Shown here in pieces: positions 51,056-60,266 of a DNA stretch of 64,000 bases (its first letter is position 1; each line of letters starts with the position of its first letter). The stretch is taken from positions 62,001 through 126,000 of the forward strand of contig NZ_JACHIS010000001.1 of assembly GCF_014203365.1 (NCBI RefSeq). Reading direction: 5' to 3'. The notes below the pieces were generated by a model. The model searched no databases, was not told where the DNA came from, and worked only from the letters and a program-made list of their open reading frames with translations. The stretch is from Actinoalloteichus hymeniacidonis. GTDB taxonomy: Bacteria; Actinomycetota; Actinomycetes; Mycobacteriales; Pseudonocardiaceae. The position numbers were made by a program, and so were the translations under genes.

Positions 51056-51868
51056 ATGGCGGATGCCAAGACCGACGACCCGGCCGGCGCCGTGAGCTCG
51101 GAGACCCCGGTGATCTCGATCGACGGGCTCAAGAAGTCCTTCGGTGATCTCGAAGTCCTCAAGGGCGTCGACCTGAGCGTCACCCGGGGCGAGGTGGTCT
51201 GTGTGATCGGACCATCCGGCTCCGGCAAATCGACGCTGCTGCGCTGCGTGAACCTGTTGGAGGAGCCCACTGCGGGAAAGATCGTGGTGAGCGGTACCGA
51301 GCTGACCGACCCGGACTGCGATATCGATGCGGCCCGGACCCGGATCGGCATGGTGTTCCAGCAGTTCAACCTGTTCGCGCACCTCAACGTGCTGGACAAC
51401 CTGACCATCGCCCAGCGCAAGGTGCTCGGTCGGGGCAAGGAGGAGTCCGAGCGGGTCGCCAAGTCCAACCTGGAGCGGGTCGGCCTGTCGGACAAGGCAT
51501 CGGCGATGCCCGCGCAGCTGTCCGGGGGTCAGCAGCAGCGCGCCGCGATCGCCAGGGCGCTGTCGATGAACCCGGACGTGATGTTGTTCGACGAGCCGAC
51601 CTCGGCGCTGGACCCCGAGTTGGTCGGGGATGTGCTCGGGGTGATGCGCGGTCTCGCGGAGGAGGGGATGACCATGCTGGTCGTCACCCATGAGATGCAG
51701 TTCGCCCGCGAGGTGGCCGACACCGTCCTGTTCATGGACGGCGGATACGTCGTCGAGCAGGGCGATCCCGCGCAGGTCATCGGTGCACCGAGGGAACGGC
51801 GGACCAAGGAGTTCCTGGCGCGCGTTCTGGACCCCACGCATCAGAACCCGCAGGACACCGCAGTCTGA
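51056..51868 (+). CDS. Amino acid ABC transporter ATP-binding protein
   Basis: A 270-residue ATPase of the GlnQ/HisP class. Walker A is GPSGSGKST near residue 52, the Q loop is [13 protein letters not shown], the signature is LSGGQQQR, and Walker B is [12 protein letters not shown]. The D and H loops are also intact ([14 protein letters not shown]). The first 20 residues are polar. The start is 1 base past the permease stop, so the two are coupled. It powers the importer with the permease and the lipoproteins at 48152 and 49079. Confidence 0.95.
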   Translation: MADAKTDDPAGAVSSETPVISIDGLKKSFGDLEVLKGVDLSVTRGEVVCVIGPSGSGKSTLLRCVNLLEEPTAGKIVVSGTELTDPDCDIDAARTRIGMVFQQFNLFAHLNVLDNLTIAQRKVLGRGKEESERVAKSNLERVGLSDKASAMPAQLSGGQQQRAAIARALSMNPDVMLFDEPTSALDPELVGDVLGVMRGLAEEGMTMLVVTHEMQFAREVADTVLFMDGGYVVEQGDPAQVIGAPRERRTKEFLARVLDPTHQNPQDTAV

Positions 51869-51883
51869 TATCGGCCGTGGTCG

Positions 51884-51922
51884 ACGGGGCGGGACGCAGG
51901 CGAGAGCCGCGACCCGCCCCGT
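51884..51922 (+). terminator. Terminator hairpin after the ABC transporter operon
   Basis: ACGGGGCGGG (51884-51893) and CCCGCCCCGT (51913-51922) form a 10-bp stem, followed by TCGCTTTCCC. It lies 15 bases after the ATPase stop. Confidence 0.65.
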
Positions 51923-52028
51923 TCGCTTTCCCAAGGGGTGGACGCCGGATTTTTCCGCCGGATTAAGCGTTGTTCTGTGTCGTGACGAGTACTCCACAGT
52001 CCGTGTTCTCCGGGTTAGGGTGCCGCCC

Positions 52029-53369
52029 GTGAACAGCACTGACGTTGGCGAACCGACCGCACCCGCCCCGCCCGACGACGCCTATCTGCGGGCGATGACC
52101 GAGGCCACCGCACGGGCGGTCGCCAGCGCGAAGCCACTCGAATCCGAGTACGGCGGCGCGGCGGCCGACATCAGGACCTCGATTCGGACCACCTCGGCAG
52201 CGATCGCCGATGAGTTGGTCGCGTTGAGCCAGGACCTGCATGCCCATCCGGAGGAGGCCTTCGCAGAACACCGATCGGTGCGGGCCGTCGCGGAGCTGCT
52301 GGCGGCCCACGGGCATCGCGCCGAGGTCGGCATCGGTGGCCTGGACACCGCCTTGCTGGCGACCAGTGGATCCGGCACCGGCCCGCACCTGGCGGTCCTC
52401 GCCGAGTACGACGCCCTGCCCGGCATCGGACACGGCTGCGGACACAACATCATCTGCTCGGCAGGTGTCGGCGGTTTCCTCGGCGTGGCACCGGTCATCG
52501 AGCGACTCGGCGGTCGGATCTCGCTGATCGGCACTCCGGCCGAGGAAGGTGGCGGAGGCAAGGAAACGCTGGCCAGAGCCGGGGTCTTCGACGACGTCGA
52601 TGCGGTGGTGATGCTGCATCCCTTCAGCCACGACCTGGCGATGCACCCGTTCCTGGGCCGCAGGCAGCTGGAGATGGTCTTCCACGGGGTCGCCGCACAT
52701 GCCGCCGCCCAGCCCTTCATGGGCCGCAACGCCTTGGACGCTGCGGTCGCCGCCTATCAGGGGGTAGCCGCGCTGCGACAGCACATCCCGCCGGGCGATC
52801 GGGTGCACGGCGTGTTCACCGACGGCGGTGCCCGTCCGAATGTGGTGCCCGACCGTGCCGCAGTGCTGTTCTACCTGCGCTCGGCGGACCCGGCGACCCT
52901 GCGCGACCTGGCCGCCCGAATGGAGCGGATCGCCCATGGTGCCGCCGAACTGGCCGGTTGCGGCGTCGAGCTGCGGTGGGACTCGCGGCCGCCGTATCTG
53001 CCGATCCGACACAACCAGACGCTGGTCGGTCGATGGGCGGCCAACCAGCAGCTGTGTGATCGCAGGCCGCTGGCCCCCGGCGCGGTGCCCGGTTTCCTCA
53101 CCGGCTCCACGGACCTGGGCAATCTGAGTTATCGACTACCCGCGATCCACCCGATGATCGCCGTCTCCGCGCCGACGGTCGCCTTGCACACCACGGATTT
53201 CGCCGCCGCCGCCGCGAGCCCCGCAGGCGATAAGGCGGTGCGGGACGGGGCGCTCGGCTTGGCGCTCACCTCGGCGGACTACCTCGGCGACGCGCGGCTG
53301 CGAGCCGCCGTGCACGCGGAGTTCGAGGCCACGGGTGGCGCGATCGACGTGCCGAACTACTTCGACTGA
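52029..53369 (+). CDS. M20-family amidohydrolase (AbgB-like)
   Basis: A 446-residue metal-dependent amidohydrolase. Family motifs are DLHAHPEEAFAEHRSVRAVA, LAEYDALPGIGHGCGHNIIC, GTPAEEGGGGKETLARAGVF, and HGVAAHAAAQPFMGRNALDA. These fit the subgroup that cleaves p-aminobenzoyl-glutamate or N-acyl amino acids. The AbgT transporter gene follows after 179 bases, which supports p-aminobenzoyl-glutamate as substrate. GTG 52029 has TAGGGT 7 bases upstream, consistent with a leaderless start. The open frame upstream to 51690 overlaps the ATPase gene and is not real. Confidence 0.88.
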   Translation: MNSTDVGEPTAPAPPDDAYLRAMTEATARAVASAKPLESEYGGAAADIRTSIRTTSAAIADELVALSQDLHAHPEEAFAEHRSVRAVAELLAAHGHRAEVGIGGLDTALLATSGSGTGPHLAVLAEYDALPGIGHGCGHNIICSAGVGGFLGVAPVIERLGGRISLIGTPAEEGGGGKETLARAGVFDDVDAVVMLHPFSHDLAMHPFLGRRQLEMVFHGVAAHAAAQPFMGRNALDAAVAAYQGVAALRQHIPPGDRVHGVFTDGGARPNVVPDRAAVLFYLRSADPATLRDLAARMERIAHGAAELAGCGVELRWDSRPPYLPIRHNQTLVGRWAANQQLCDRRPLAPGAVPGFLTGSTDLGNLSYRLPAIHPMIAVSAPTVALHTTDFAAAAASPAGDKAVRDGALGLALTSADYLGDARLRAAVHAEFEATGGAIDVPNYFD

Positions 53370-53548
53370 CCGCGCCCGAGGGCCGGTAGGCAAGCCGCCG
53401 GAGGGCTGCCGCCCTCGGTAGCGACCCGGAACACCACGACGTCGCCTCCTCGACCAGGGCGGCGGGGAGCGCCTAACCGATCGAGGACAGCCTGCCCCGG
53501 TGGCAGGCGACCGACACCAGGCGGATCAGATCACACGGAGGTGCCACG

Positions 53549-55216
53549 GTGACGAACACTCCGACCTCGACCCCACGCGATTCCGTCGCGAGGGCCAATC
53601 GGCTCGACCGGGTGTTGAACTGGATCGAGCGGGTCGGCAACAGACTGCCGGAGCCGTTCATCCTCTTCGTGTTACTCACGTTGATCGTCGCCGTGGTGTC
53701 GACCCTGATGGCGGGCTTCGGGGTGTCGATCCTGATCCCGGGCGACGAGGAGTCGACGCCGATCCGGGGCGCGTTCACCGGTGCGGGCGTCGAGTTCATG
53801 TTCACCGGTTTGGCGTCGAACTTCATCGAGTTCCCACCGCTGCAGACGGTCGTCACGATCATGCTCGGCGTCGGCCTGGCCGAGCGAACCGGATTGCTCG
53901 CCGCCCTGATCCGGTTGGCCTTCGGCAACGCACCGAAGTGGTTGCTGCCCTACGCACTCGGTTTCATCGGCGTCACCGGCAGCGTCATGTCCGACAGTGC
54001 CTTCATCATCATCCCGCCACTGGCGGCGATGGTCTTCAAGGCCGCCGGGCGGCATCCGGTGGCAGGCCTGCTGGGTGGATTCGCGGCCGCCGGGGCCGGC
54101 TACTCGACCTCGCTACTGGTGACAAGCCTGGATGCGCTGTTCTCCGGCATCACGAACTCGGTTGTGGAGACCCTGCCCGGCATCGGTGCAACGGCCAGCT
54201 CGGTCACCCCGGTGTCGAACTACTTCTTCAACATCGCCTCCGCGATCGTGCTCAGCCTGATCGCGGGTTTCATCATCGCGAAGGTGGTCGAGCCGGGGCT
54301 GGTGCGTTCGGACTTCCCGCGCGAGGAGGTCGACGCTCCGGCCGCAGCAGGCGGGCGGGGCGGACCGGCGCCGCGCACGGTGGAGGATGCCGAGGCTGCG
54401 GACATCGCGGAGTCCGAGCACACCTCGCAGGCCTTGACCGCAGAGGTGTCGGCGGTGGAGCGGCGTGGTCTGCGGTGGGCCGGGCTCACCCTGCTGGTGG
54501 TGACTGCGGCGGTGCTCGCGTTGACGCTGCCCTCGGGCGCCCCGCTGCGTAATTCCGACGGCGGCTATCTACCGGACTCGCCGTTGCTCAGCTCGGTGAC
54601 GACGCTGGTGTTCTTCGCCTTCTTCGTGCCCGCCATCGCCTACGGGATCGTGGTCGGCGTGATCCGCAAGGGCGCCGACGTGCCGTTGTTGATGGGGCGG
54701 GCGTTGAAGGACCTATCGGGGTTCATCGTGTTGGCGTTCGTGCTCGGCCAGTTCATCGCGTTGTTCGCCTGGACCAACATCGGTGCGTGGCTGGCGGTCT
54801 CCGGTGCCGAACTGTTGCAGAGCATCGGACTCACCGGCTATCCGGCCGTCTTCGGCTTCATCGTGCTCGCCTCGGTGCTGAACCTGTTCATCATCTCCGG
54901 GTCGAGCCTGTGGACCCTGATGGCGAGTGTGTTCGTGCCGATGTTCCTGCTCATCGGTTTCGAACCGGGCTTCACGCAGGCGGCGTTCCGGGTGGGCGAC
55001 TCGGCCACCCAGGTGATCACCCCGCTCAACCCGTACATGATCGTGTTGCTGACCTTCGTGCGGCGGTATCAACCCAGCGCGGGGCTGGGGACGCTGATCG
55101 CGAAGATGTTGCCGTTCGTGGTGCCGTTCTGGCTGTTCTGGGCGGGGGTCCTGACGGTGTTCTACTTCCTCGATCTGCCGCTGGGGCCGGGGATGGGCAT
55201 CCATCTGACCGGCTGA
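53549..55216 (+). CDS. AbgT-family transporter
   Basis: A 555-residue membrane transporter for p-aminobenzoyl-glutamate and related compounds; some family members also export sulfonamides. It begins with a short polar end (NWIERVGNRLPEPFILFVLL), the conserved first-helix motif. Other signatures are PLQTVVTIMLGVGLAERTGL, YALGFIGVTGSVMSDSAFII, and YSTSLLVTSLDALFSG. A soluble loop at about 250-310 interrupts the helices. GTG 53549 follows GGAGGTG. It follows the M20 amidohydrolase gene in the same direction, the usual pairing for uptake and cleavage. Confidence 0.9.
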   Translation: MTNTPTSTPRDSVARANRLDRVLNWIERVGNRLPEPFILFVLLTLIVAVVSTLMAGFGVSILIPGDEESTPIRGAFTGAGVEFMFTGLASNFIEFPPLQTVVTIMLGVGLAERTGLLAALIRLAFGNAPKWLLPYALGFIGVTGSVMSDSAFIIIPPLAAMVFKAAGRHPVAGLLGGFAAAGAGYSTSLLVTSLDALFSGITNSVVETLPGIGATASSVTPVSNYFFNIASAIVLSLIAGFIIAKVVEPGLVRSDFPREEVDAPAAAGGRGGPAPRTVEDAEAADIAESEHTSQALTAEVSAVERRGLRWAGLTLLVVTAAVLALTLPSGAPLRNSDGGYLPDSPLLSSVTTLVFFAFFVPAIAYGIVVGVIRKGADVPLLMGRALKDLSGFIVLAFVLGQFIALFAWTNIGAWLAVSGAELLQSIGLTGYPAVFGFIVLASVLNLFIISGSSLWTLMASVFVPMFLLIGFEPGFTQAAFRVGDSATQVITPLNPYMIVLLTFVRRYQPSAGLGTLIAKMLPFVVPFWLFWAGVLTVFYFLDLPLGPGMGIHLTG

Positions 55217-55275
55217 GGCCCTCGCGCGCGGGCCGGGCCATCGCCATCGACGGCCCGGTCCGCGTCGGAGACTCT

Positions 55276-56115
55276 TCAGTTGCCGCCGAGCGCGTCCGCA
55301 ATCAGCTCATCGGAGAGTTTCCGAAGGCAGCGGCGAGCCTCGGGCTCGTACGCCTGCGAGTTCGCCCGCTCCTGTTCGGTGGTGTTGAAGTAGCAGCCGT
55401 TGATCTCGTCGAACCGCTCCTCGGTGATCAGCGGGAGGGTGGCCTCGCCGCCGTCGGCGAGGGTGTTGACCGGCGTGATTCCCCATTCCCGCACCATCGC
55501 GGTGTCCATGAAGGTCGCGGGATGAATCGCGTTGGCGGTGATCTGCCCGACGCCGAACTCCTCGGCGAGATCCAGCGTCAGCATGATCATCGCGAGTTTG
55601 CTCTGCCGGTAGGCACGAGCCCCATCGTAGGACTGGGTCAGCAGCGGATCATCGAAGTCGATGGCCTGTTGCCCCGCCGAGGCGATGTTGACGATCCGAC
55701 TCGGTGCCGAGCGAGCCAGTAGCGGGCTCAGGGTGCGGGTGAGGTGATAGGTCGCCAGGTAGTTCACGGCGAAGCGCAGTTCGACCCCATCGGAACTCTC
55801 CTGGCGGACCGAGGAATCGGCGCCCGCGCCGACCCCCGCGTTGTTGACCAGCACATCGAGCCTGGGCAGCCGCGCGGCGAGTTCGGTCCCGAGGGCGTCC
55901 ACCGCCGACAGGGCGGCGAGGTCGGCGAGAACGGTCTCGATCCGCTCGTTTCCGCTGGCGGCGACGACTTCCCGATGTGCTTGGGCGAGCCGTTGCGCGT
56001 CCCTCCCGTGCATGATCACGGTGGCGCCGGTCGCGGCGAGTCGATCCGTCAGGTAGCGGCCGAGTCCTGCGGTCGCCCCGGTGATGAGGATGGTCTGTTC
56101 GCTCAGCGGTCGCAT
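55276..56115 (-). CDS. Short-chain dehydrogenase/reductase (retinol-dehydrogenase-like)
   Basis: A 279-residue SDR. Motifs are LITGATAGLGRYLTDRLAAT at residues 9-28, MHGRDAQRLAQAH, LDVLVNNAGVGAGADSS, RIVNIASAG, and YRQSKLAMIML, which holds the catalytic Tyr-x3-Lys. The Arg in HGRD suggests NADP. AAGGGAGA lies 9 bases before ATG 56115; a longer frame to 56412 overlaps the small gene on the other strand and is rejected. Substrate is unknown. Confidence 0.9.
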   Translation of the reverse strand: MRPLSEQTILITGATAGLGRYLTDRLAATGATVIMHGRDAQRLAQAHREVVAASGNERIETVLADLAALSAVDALGTELAARLPRLDVLVNNAGVGAGADSSVRQESSDGVELRFAVNYLATYHLTRTLSPLLARSAPSRIVNIASAGQQAIDFDDPLLTQSYDGARAYRQSKLAMIMLTLDLAEEFGVGQITANAIHPATFMDTAMVREWGITPVNTLADGGEATLPLITEERFDEINGCYFNTTEQERANSQAYEPEARRCLRKLSDELIADALGGN

Positions 56116-56269
56116 CGGCGGGCTTCTCCCTTGTTGTCCCAGGCGAATGAACCAGGTAGCGCTGCGGGTGCCTCGTCGAGGTCTCGGGTCCGGGCCCCCG
56201 TGAAGTGCCGTCGCAGACGCGGAGTACCCCCATCGGCTCCGTGCCTGCTCGGAATGAACACAATAGGGC

Positions 56270-56431
56270 GTGAAGATCAAGAAGTTGGTGCCGTTGCTGG
56301 CGATCGCGCTCGTTCTGTACGCGGTGATCGCCGAACCGCTCTGGGCCTCCGACTTCGTGTCGATGCTGCTGTGTTGGTTGGAGACGGTCGGCGAGGCGAT
56401 CGCCACCTTCATCGGCGGTCTCGTCGGCTAG
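56270..56431 (+). CDS. Small membrane protein (53 aa)
   Basis: A 53-residue protein with two hydrophobic parts: KKLVPLLAIALVLYAVIAEP near the start and GEAIATFIGGLVG at the end, separated by WASDFVSMLLCWLETV. Third codon positions are nearly all G or C, so it reads like a real gene. Similar short proteins with a lysine start, one helix and an E(A)AIxTF segment are common in actinobacteria. GTG 56270 is used, with CACAAT 5 bases upstream as a possible leaderless -10. It diverges from the SDR gene, 154 bases from its start. Function is unknown. Confidence 0.6.
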   Translation: MKIKKLVPLLAIALVLYAVIAEPLWASDFVSMLLCWLETVGEAIATFIGGLVG

Positions 56432-56501
56432 GCCGATCGGAACTCACCCGACACCGGTGAAGGCGGCGATCGGCTGCGTCAGCGCTGAGCCTCGTATCGC
56501 C

Positions 56502-58172
56502 TCATTCCGAGGCGGGAAGCCGTTGTGAAGCCGTGCTCCCGGTGGCGCCCTTCGCCTCCTCCGCCAGGTAGTCGGCGGGCTCCGTGTGATCCGAACCAAC
56601 CGGGACCTTGAACCGGTTGCACACCAGGGTGACCAGCGTGGCGACCAGCAGATTGGCGGCCAGCGCGACGAAGCCGACGAAGATCTGCACCTCGGAACCC
56701 GCGAACGGGTACCAGCCGAACACGGACAACTCGCCGAGCTGCAGTGCCGAACCGCCGAAGTGCTCGCGGCCGCTGACCGGGTTGGGGATCGAGTACAGCA
56801 TCAGGAAGCCCCAGATCATGCCGGTCGCCCAACCCGCGATCAACGCCCAGCGATGGAACCACCTGGTGTAGAGCGCAATCGCCACCGCGGGCAGCGTCTG
56901 CAGGATGATCACGCCACCGATGAGCTGTAGGTCGATGGAGAACTGCGGGTCGACGAAGACGATGAACCCGAGCGCGCCGAACTTCACGACCAGCGAGGCG
57001 AGCTTGGCCTGCCGGGTCTCCTGCGCGGGAGTGGCATCGCGGCGCAGGTACTCCTTGTAGACGTTGCGGGTCCACAGATTCGCCGCTGCGATGGACATGA
57101 TGGCGGCGGGGACCAGGGCGCCGATGCCGATCGCCGCGAACGCCAAGCCGGTGAACCAGCTCGGGAACTGCTCGGAGAACAACACCGGGATCACCGTGTT
57201 CGCATCCGGCCGTCCGGTGGCGGCGTTCATCTCCGGCTGCGCGCCGGTGGCCACCGCCGCATAGCCCAGCAGCAACAGCAGACCCAGCATCAGCGAGTAG
57301 GCGGGCAGCGCGACCATGTTGCGTCGCACCACCTTGCCGCTCTTGGCGGCGAGCACCCCGGTCAGTGCGTGGGGATAGAGGAACAGCGCCAGGGCCGAGC
57401 CCAGGGCGAGTGTTGCGTACTGCAACTGGTTGTTCGGGCCGAGCAACAGCGAGCCTCGGGCGTCGCCGGTGGGGCCGGGCTCGGCCAGCGCGGCGCCTGC
57501 CGACTCGAAGATGGATCCCCAGCCGCCCAGCTGGATCGGCAGGTAGATGACGGCGATGATCACCACGATGTAGATCAGGCTGTCCTTGACGAACGCGATC
57601 AGCGCGGGCGCCCGCAGACCCGATTGATAGGTGTAGACGGCCAGGATCACGAAGGCGATCAACAGTGGAAGGTGGCCCAGGAAGCCACCGCCGTTGAGGC
57701 CCATGGTGCGCAGCACCGCCTCCAGCCCGACCAGCTGCAGCGCGATGTAGGGCATCGTCGCCAGCAGACCCGTCAGGGCGATCAATAAGGCCAGCAGCGG
57801 TGAGTCATAGCGACCGCGCACGAAGTCGGCCGGGGTCACATAGCCGCGAACCCGGGAGACACTCCACATCCGGACCAGCGGCAGCAATGCCAGCGGGAAG
57901 GCGATGATCGTGTAGGGCAGCGCGTAGAAACCGAGAGCGCCCGCGCTGAACAGCAATGCGGGCACCGCGACGAAGGTGTAGGCGGTGTAGAGGTCGCCAC
58001 CGATCAGGAACCAGGTGATCCAGGAGCCGAATTTCCGGCCACCCAGGCCCCATTCGTCCAGGTGATCCATCGTGGCACCGGATTTCCAGCGGGCGGCGAG
58101 GAACCCCATCACCGTGACGCCGAGGAATAGCGCGGTGAAGATGATCAATTCGACCCAGTGCAGATCGTTCAT
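56502..58172 (-). CDS. Sodium:solute symporter, monocarboxylate type (MctP-like)
   Basis: A 556-residue symporter with about 13 helices. It starts HWVELIIFTALFLGVTVMGF, with LDEWGLGGRKFGSWITWFLI, the SSS-family signature region, and LYTAYTFVAVPALLFSAGAL. The later LPAYSLMLGLLLLLGYAAVA and helices near the end are also typical. Such proteins take up acetate, pyruvate, lactate or propionate with sodium or protons. ATG 58172 overlaps the stop of the DUF3311 gene (ATGA), a pairing common in actinobacteria. A short tail ends the protein. Confidence 0.88.
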   Translation of the reverse strand: MNDLHWVELIIFTALFLGVTVMGFLAARWKSGATMDHLDEWGLGGRKFGSWITWFLIGGDLYTAYTFVAVPALLFSAGALGFYALPYTIIAFPLALLPLVRMWSVSRVRGYVTPADFVRGRYDSPLLALLIALTGLLATMPYIALQLVGLEAVLRTMGLNGGGFLGHLPLLIAFVILAVYTYQSGLRAPALIAFVKDSLIYIVVIIAVIYLPIQLGGWGSIFESAGAALAEPGPTGDARGSLLLGPNNQLQYATLALGSALALFLYPHALTGVLAAKSGKVVRRNMVALPAYSLMLGLLLLLGYAAVATGAQPEMNAATGRPDANTVIPVLFSEQFPSWFTGLAFAAIGIGALVPAAIMSIAAANLWTRNVYKEYLRRDATPAQETRQAKLASLVVKFGALGFIVFVDPQFSIDLQLIGGVIILQTLPAVAIALYTRWFHRWALIAGWATGMIWGFLMLYSIPNPVSGREHFGGSALQLGELSVFGWYPFAGSEVQIFVGFVALAANLLVATLVTLVCNRFKVPVGSDHTEPADYLAEEAKGATGSTASQRLPASE

Positions 58173-58432
58173 CGCTGCTCGCCTCCGGCGGCCTCGGTCT
58201 CATCGGTGGCCGCGTCGGGGCGCTGCCGGGTCCGGTTGGCCACGATCGCCGTGCAGGTGATGCCGATCGGAATGAATAAGAACTGCACCCAGTAGAAGAA
58301 CGGCATCCCGATGAGCGTGGGCTCCATCCGGTTGAACAGCGGCGTGACCAGGATCAGCAGCGGCACCAACAGCAGAAGGCTCCAGGGGCTCCACCTGCGG
58401 GTCCGGCCTCGTTGCCGGGGTTGTCCTGTCAT
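58169..58432 (-). CDS. DUF3311 small membrane protein, symporter partner
   Basis: An 87-residue protein with two helices: WSLLLLVPLLILVTPLFNRM and PFFYWVQFLFIPIGITCTAI, the PxFNRxEPxxxGxPFFYWxQ pattern of DUF3311. It lies directly upstream of the sodium:solute symporter and overlaps it by 4 bases, which suggests it is an accessory subunit. Its ATG 58432 is preceded by weak GGAGACAACG. Confidence 0.85.
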   Translation of the reverse strand: MTGQPRQRGRTRRWSPWSLLLLVPLLILVTPLFNRMEPTLIGMPFFYWVQFLFIPIGITCTAIVANRTRQRPDAATDETEAAGGEQR

Positions 58433-58870
58433 CGTTGTCTCCAGTCGCCCACGTTTCCCTTGTTCCTCGGCGGCGGCCCGCCGGATCGGTGCGCCACGAG
58501 AATGTCAGTGCTGCTCGCGGCACGACGAACGCCGAACGGGTGATCTGCGCCCGGGATGGGATTAGCGCTGTGTGACCGCCGATCGGCCGCGACGGGGATC
58601 GGCGATCGTGGCGTCGTCGCGAGTGGCCCAAGGTGGACCGGAGCCATTCGGCTGACGGTGATGGCGAACGGGCCGGGTGACGGCCGTTCACCCCGGTCGG
58701 GCGTTCTTGCTGCACCGCAGCGGATTCCCGACGCCGCACCCGAACAGTCGAGATGCCGGTTGACGAATCAGATCCCGGTTTGCCAACGGCTTGGCGCCAC
58801 GCACGCGGCGGGTGTCGGGGAACTCGGTACCGTATGCAGTGGACGACAGCCCGATGGAGAGGCGGAGGCC
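58433..58870. other. Divergent intergenic region, about 440 bases
   Basis: The region must hold promoters for the DUF3311-symporter unit (-) and the septum-formation-type lipoprotein gene (+). I see no hairpin, repeat, riboswitch-like element or small frame with convincing codon use. An open frame continues into the + gene from 58556, but its codon use and lack of a ribosome site argue against it. Confidence 0.3.
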
Positions 58871-59779
58871 GTGTCGCGACGATCGTCGGTGATCGGCGTA
58901 TTGCTCGCAGCCCTCGCGATGGTGAGCGCCTGCACCGGATCCGACCCCGAATCGCAGGCAGATGCCCAGCGGCAACCGCCCTCCCGAATCGAACTCCCGG
59001 ATGCGGCGGAGGAAACGGGTTCGACCGAGTCCCCGAACGTGGCGATCCAGCCGGCCGAGGGCCTGCCCATCGCGGGCGAATGCATGATCCTCGCCGATTT
59101 CCAGTCTATCGACTGCGCCGAGCCGCACACCCTGGAAGTGGCCTCGATCGCCGAACTACCCGCCGAACTGCCGAGGTCGCGCCCCGAGGATGCCGAGATG
59201 CTGCGGCTGACGGAGACCGCATGCGCGGAGCCGATCGCCGACTTCGTCGGCAGCGGCGACATCAACGCCACCAGGTTGCACCCCTGGACGGTGTGGCCGT
59301 CCGAGGAGGGCTGGGCCAAGGACGAGCGCTGGCTGCTCTGCGGCGTCGCGGAACTGGGCGTCGACCTGGTGCCCGTCAGCCGTACCGGTTCGGTACGCGA
59401 CGCACTCGTCGGCGAGCCCTTCTACGACTTCCAGGCGTGCCTGCCCGATTCGCCGATCGAGGCCACCACCCTGCAATACGTGCCCTGTGCGGAACCGCAT
59501 CGGGCCGAGGCGCTGCCGGGTGTGCTGCCGCTACCGGGCGGGCCCAACGATCCGATGCCGACCGTCGAGGAGATCGACGAATTGGCCGGTCCGCATTGTG
59601 CGGCGGCCAGGTCGGCTTATCTGGGTGGGTCGGATCGGGACGACATCACCTTGAGTTGGCGGATTCCCGAACAGGATGATTGGCGCCGGGGCTCGAACTC
59701 GGTGGTCTGCTATGTCTCGACCGAGGAACCGGTGGGCGAATTGTTGCTCGGTATCGGAGATCGCCCACTGCCGGAGTGA
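58871..59779 (+). CDS. Lipoprotein with septum-formation-type domain
   Basis: A 302-residue exported protein. The signal is SSVIGVLLAALAMVSACTG with lipobox VSAC (Cys near residue 21). The mature part has repeated C-x-EPH units: IDCAEPHTLEVASIAELP near residue 80 and YVPCAEPHRAEALPGVLP near 205, along with paired cysteines (TACAEPI, LLCGVAEL, HCAAARS, VVCYVST). The xxCxxPHxxE pattern fits the septum-formation family of actinobacteria, duplicated here. GTG 58871 is preceded by GGAGAG 9 bases upstream. Precise function is unknown. Confidence 0.75.
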   Translation: MSRRSSVIGVLLAALAMVSACTGSDPESQADAQRQPPSRIELPDAAEETGSTESPNVAIQPAEGLPIAGECMILADFQSIDCAEPHTLEVASIAELPAELPRSRPEDAEMLRLTETACAEPIADFVGSGDINATRLHPWTVWPSEEGWAKDERWLLCGVAELGVDLVPVSRTGSVRDALVGEPFYDFQACLPDSPIEATTLQYVPCAEPHRAEALPGVLPLPGGPNDPMPTVEEIDELAGPHCAAARSAYLGGSDRDDITLSWRIPEQDDWRRGSNSVVCYVSTEEPVGELLLGIGDRPLPE

Positions 59780-59826
59780 TCAGGCCGCGCGGCCGCACTC
59801 CGGCAGTTCCTCATCGACATGGTTCT

Positions 59827-60003
59827 TCACGCCGTCATCCGAAGAGGGTTCACCGCGTCGAACGGCCCGTCTTCGGCCAGCGTGATCTGGTCCCGATCCT
59901 GGTCGGAGCCATCCTGCTCGATTCGCAGCGTCCCGGTGGCCACGGTCAGCAGCACCGACCCCAATGCCAGCGCAGTCATCGCAATTCCCGCATACATCGT
60001 CAT
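59827..60003 (-). CDS. Small single-helix membrane protein (58 aa)
   Basis: A 58-residue frame starting MTMYAGIAMTALALGSVLLT, giving one hydrophobic helix, followed by a polar acidic half (RIEQDGSDQDRDQITLAEDG). It ends NPLRMTA. GGGGGATGGGGGGTGA precedes ATG 60003. Third positions are mostly G/C. It lies between convergent-side neighbours in an otherwise empty 487-base gap. No homologue comes to mind, so it may not be expressed. Confidence 0.42.
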   Translation of the reverse strand: MTMYAGIAMTALALGSVLLTVATGTLRIEQDGSDQDRDQITLAEDGPFDAVNPLRMTA

Positions 60004-60107
60004 TCACCCCCCATCCCCCTGGTGTGATCTACATTACTAGGACGCGGGGGTCGGCGGGTCGGTTCCGATGAATATCGACGATCTTCTTGGATGGCATGGC
60101 CGGGAAC

Positions 60108-60145
60108 GTGGCGTCCAGTACGTGTCGTTGCGCACTGGACGCCAC
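60108..60145 (-). terminator. Hairpin downstream of the PEPCK gene
   Basis: GTGGCGTCCAGT (60108-60119) and ACTGGACGCCAC (60134-60145) form a perfect 12-bp stem with a 14-base loop. It lies about 120 bases past the pckG stop on the - strand, and before the small frame at 59827. Confidence 0.5.
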
Positions 60146-60266
60146 CCTCGTTTCCGCAATCGATCAATCGGATGGACTAACGCGCAGAGCGAATCCGATT
60201 GCTATCGCAGTCACCTTGGCGGGGTGGGAGATCTCGCCGATCTCGACACCCACGATCTCGGATCAC

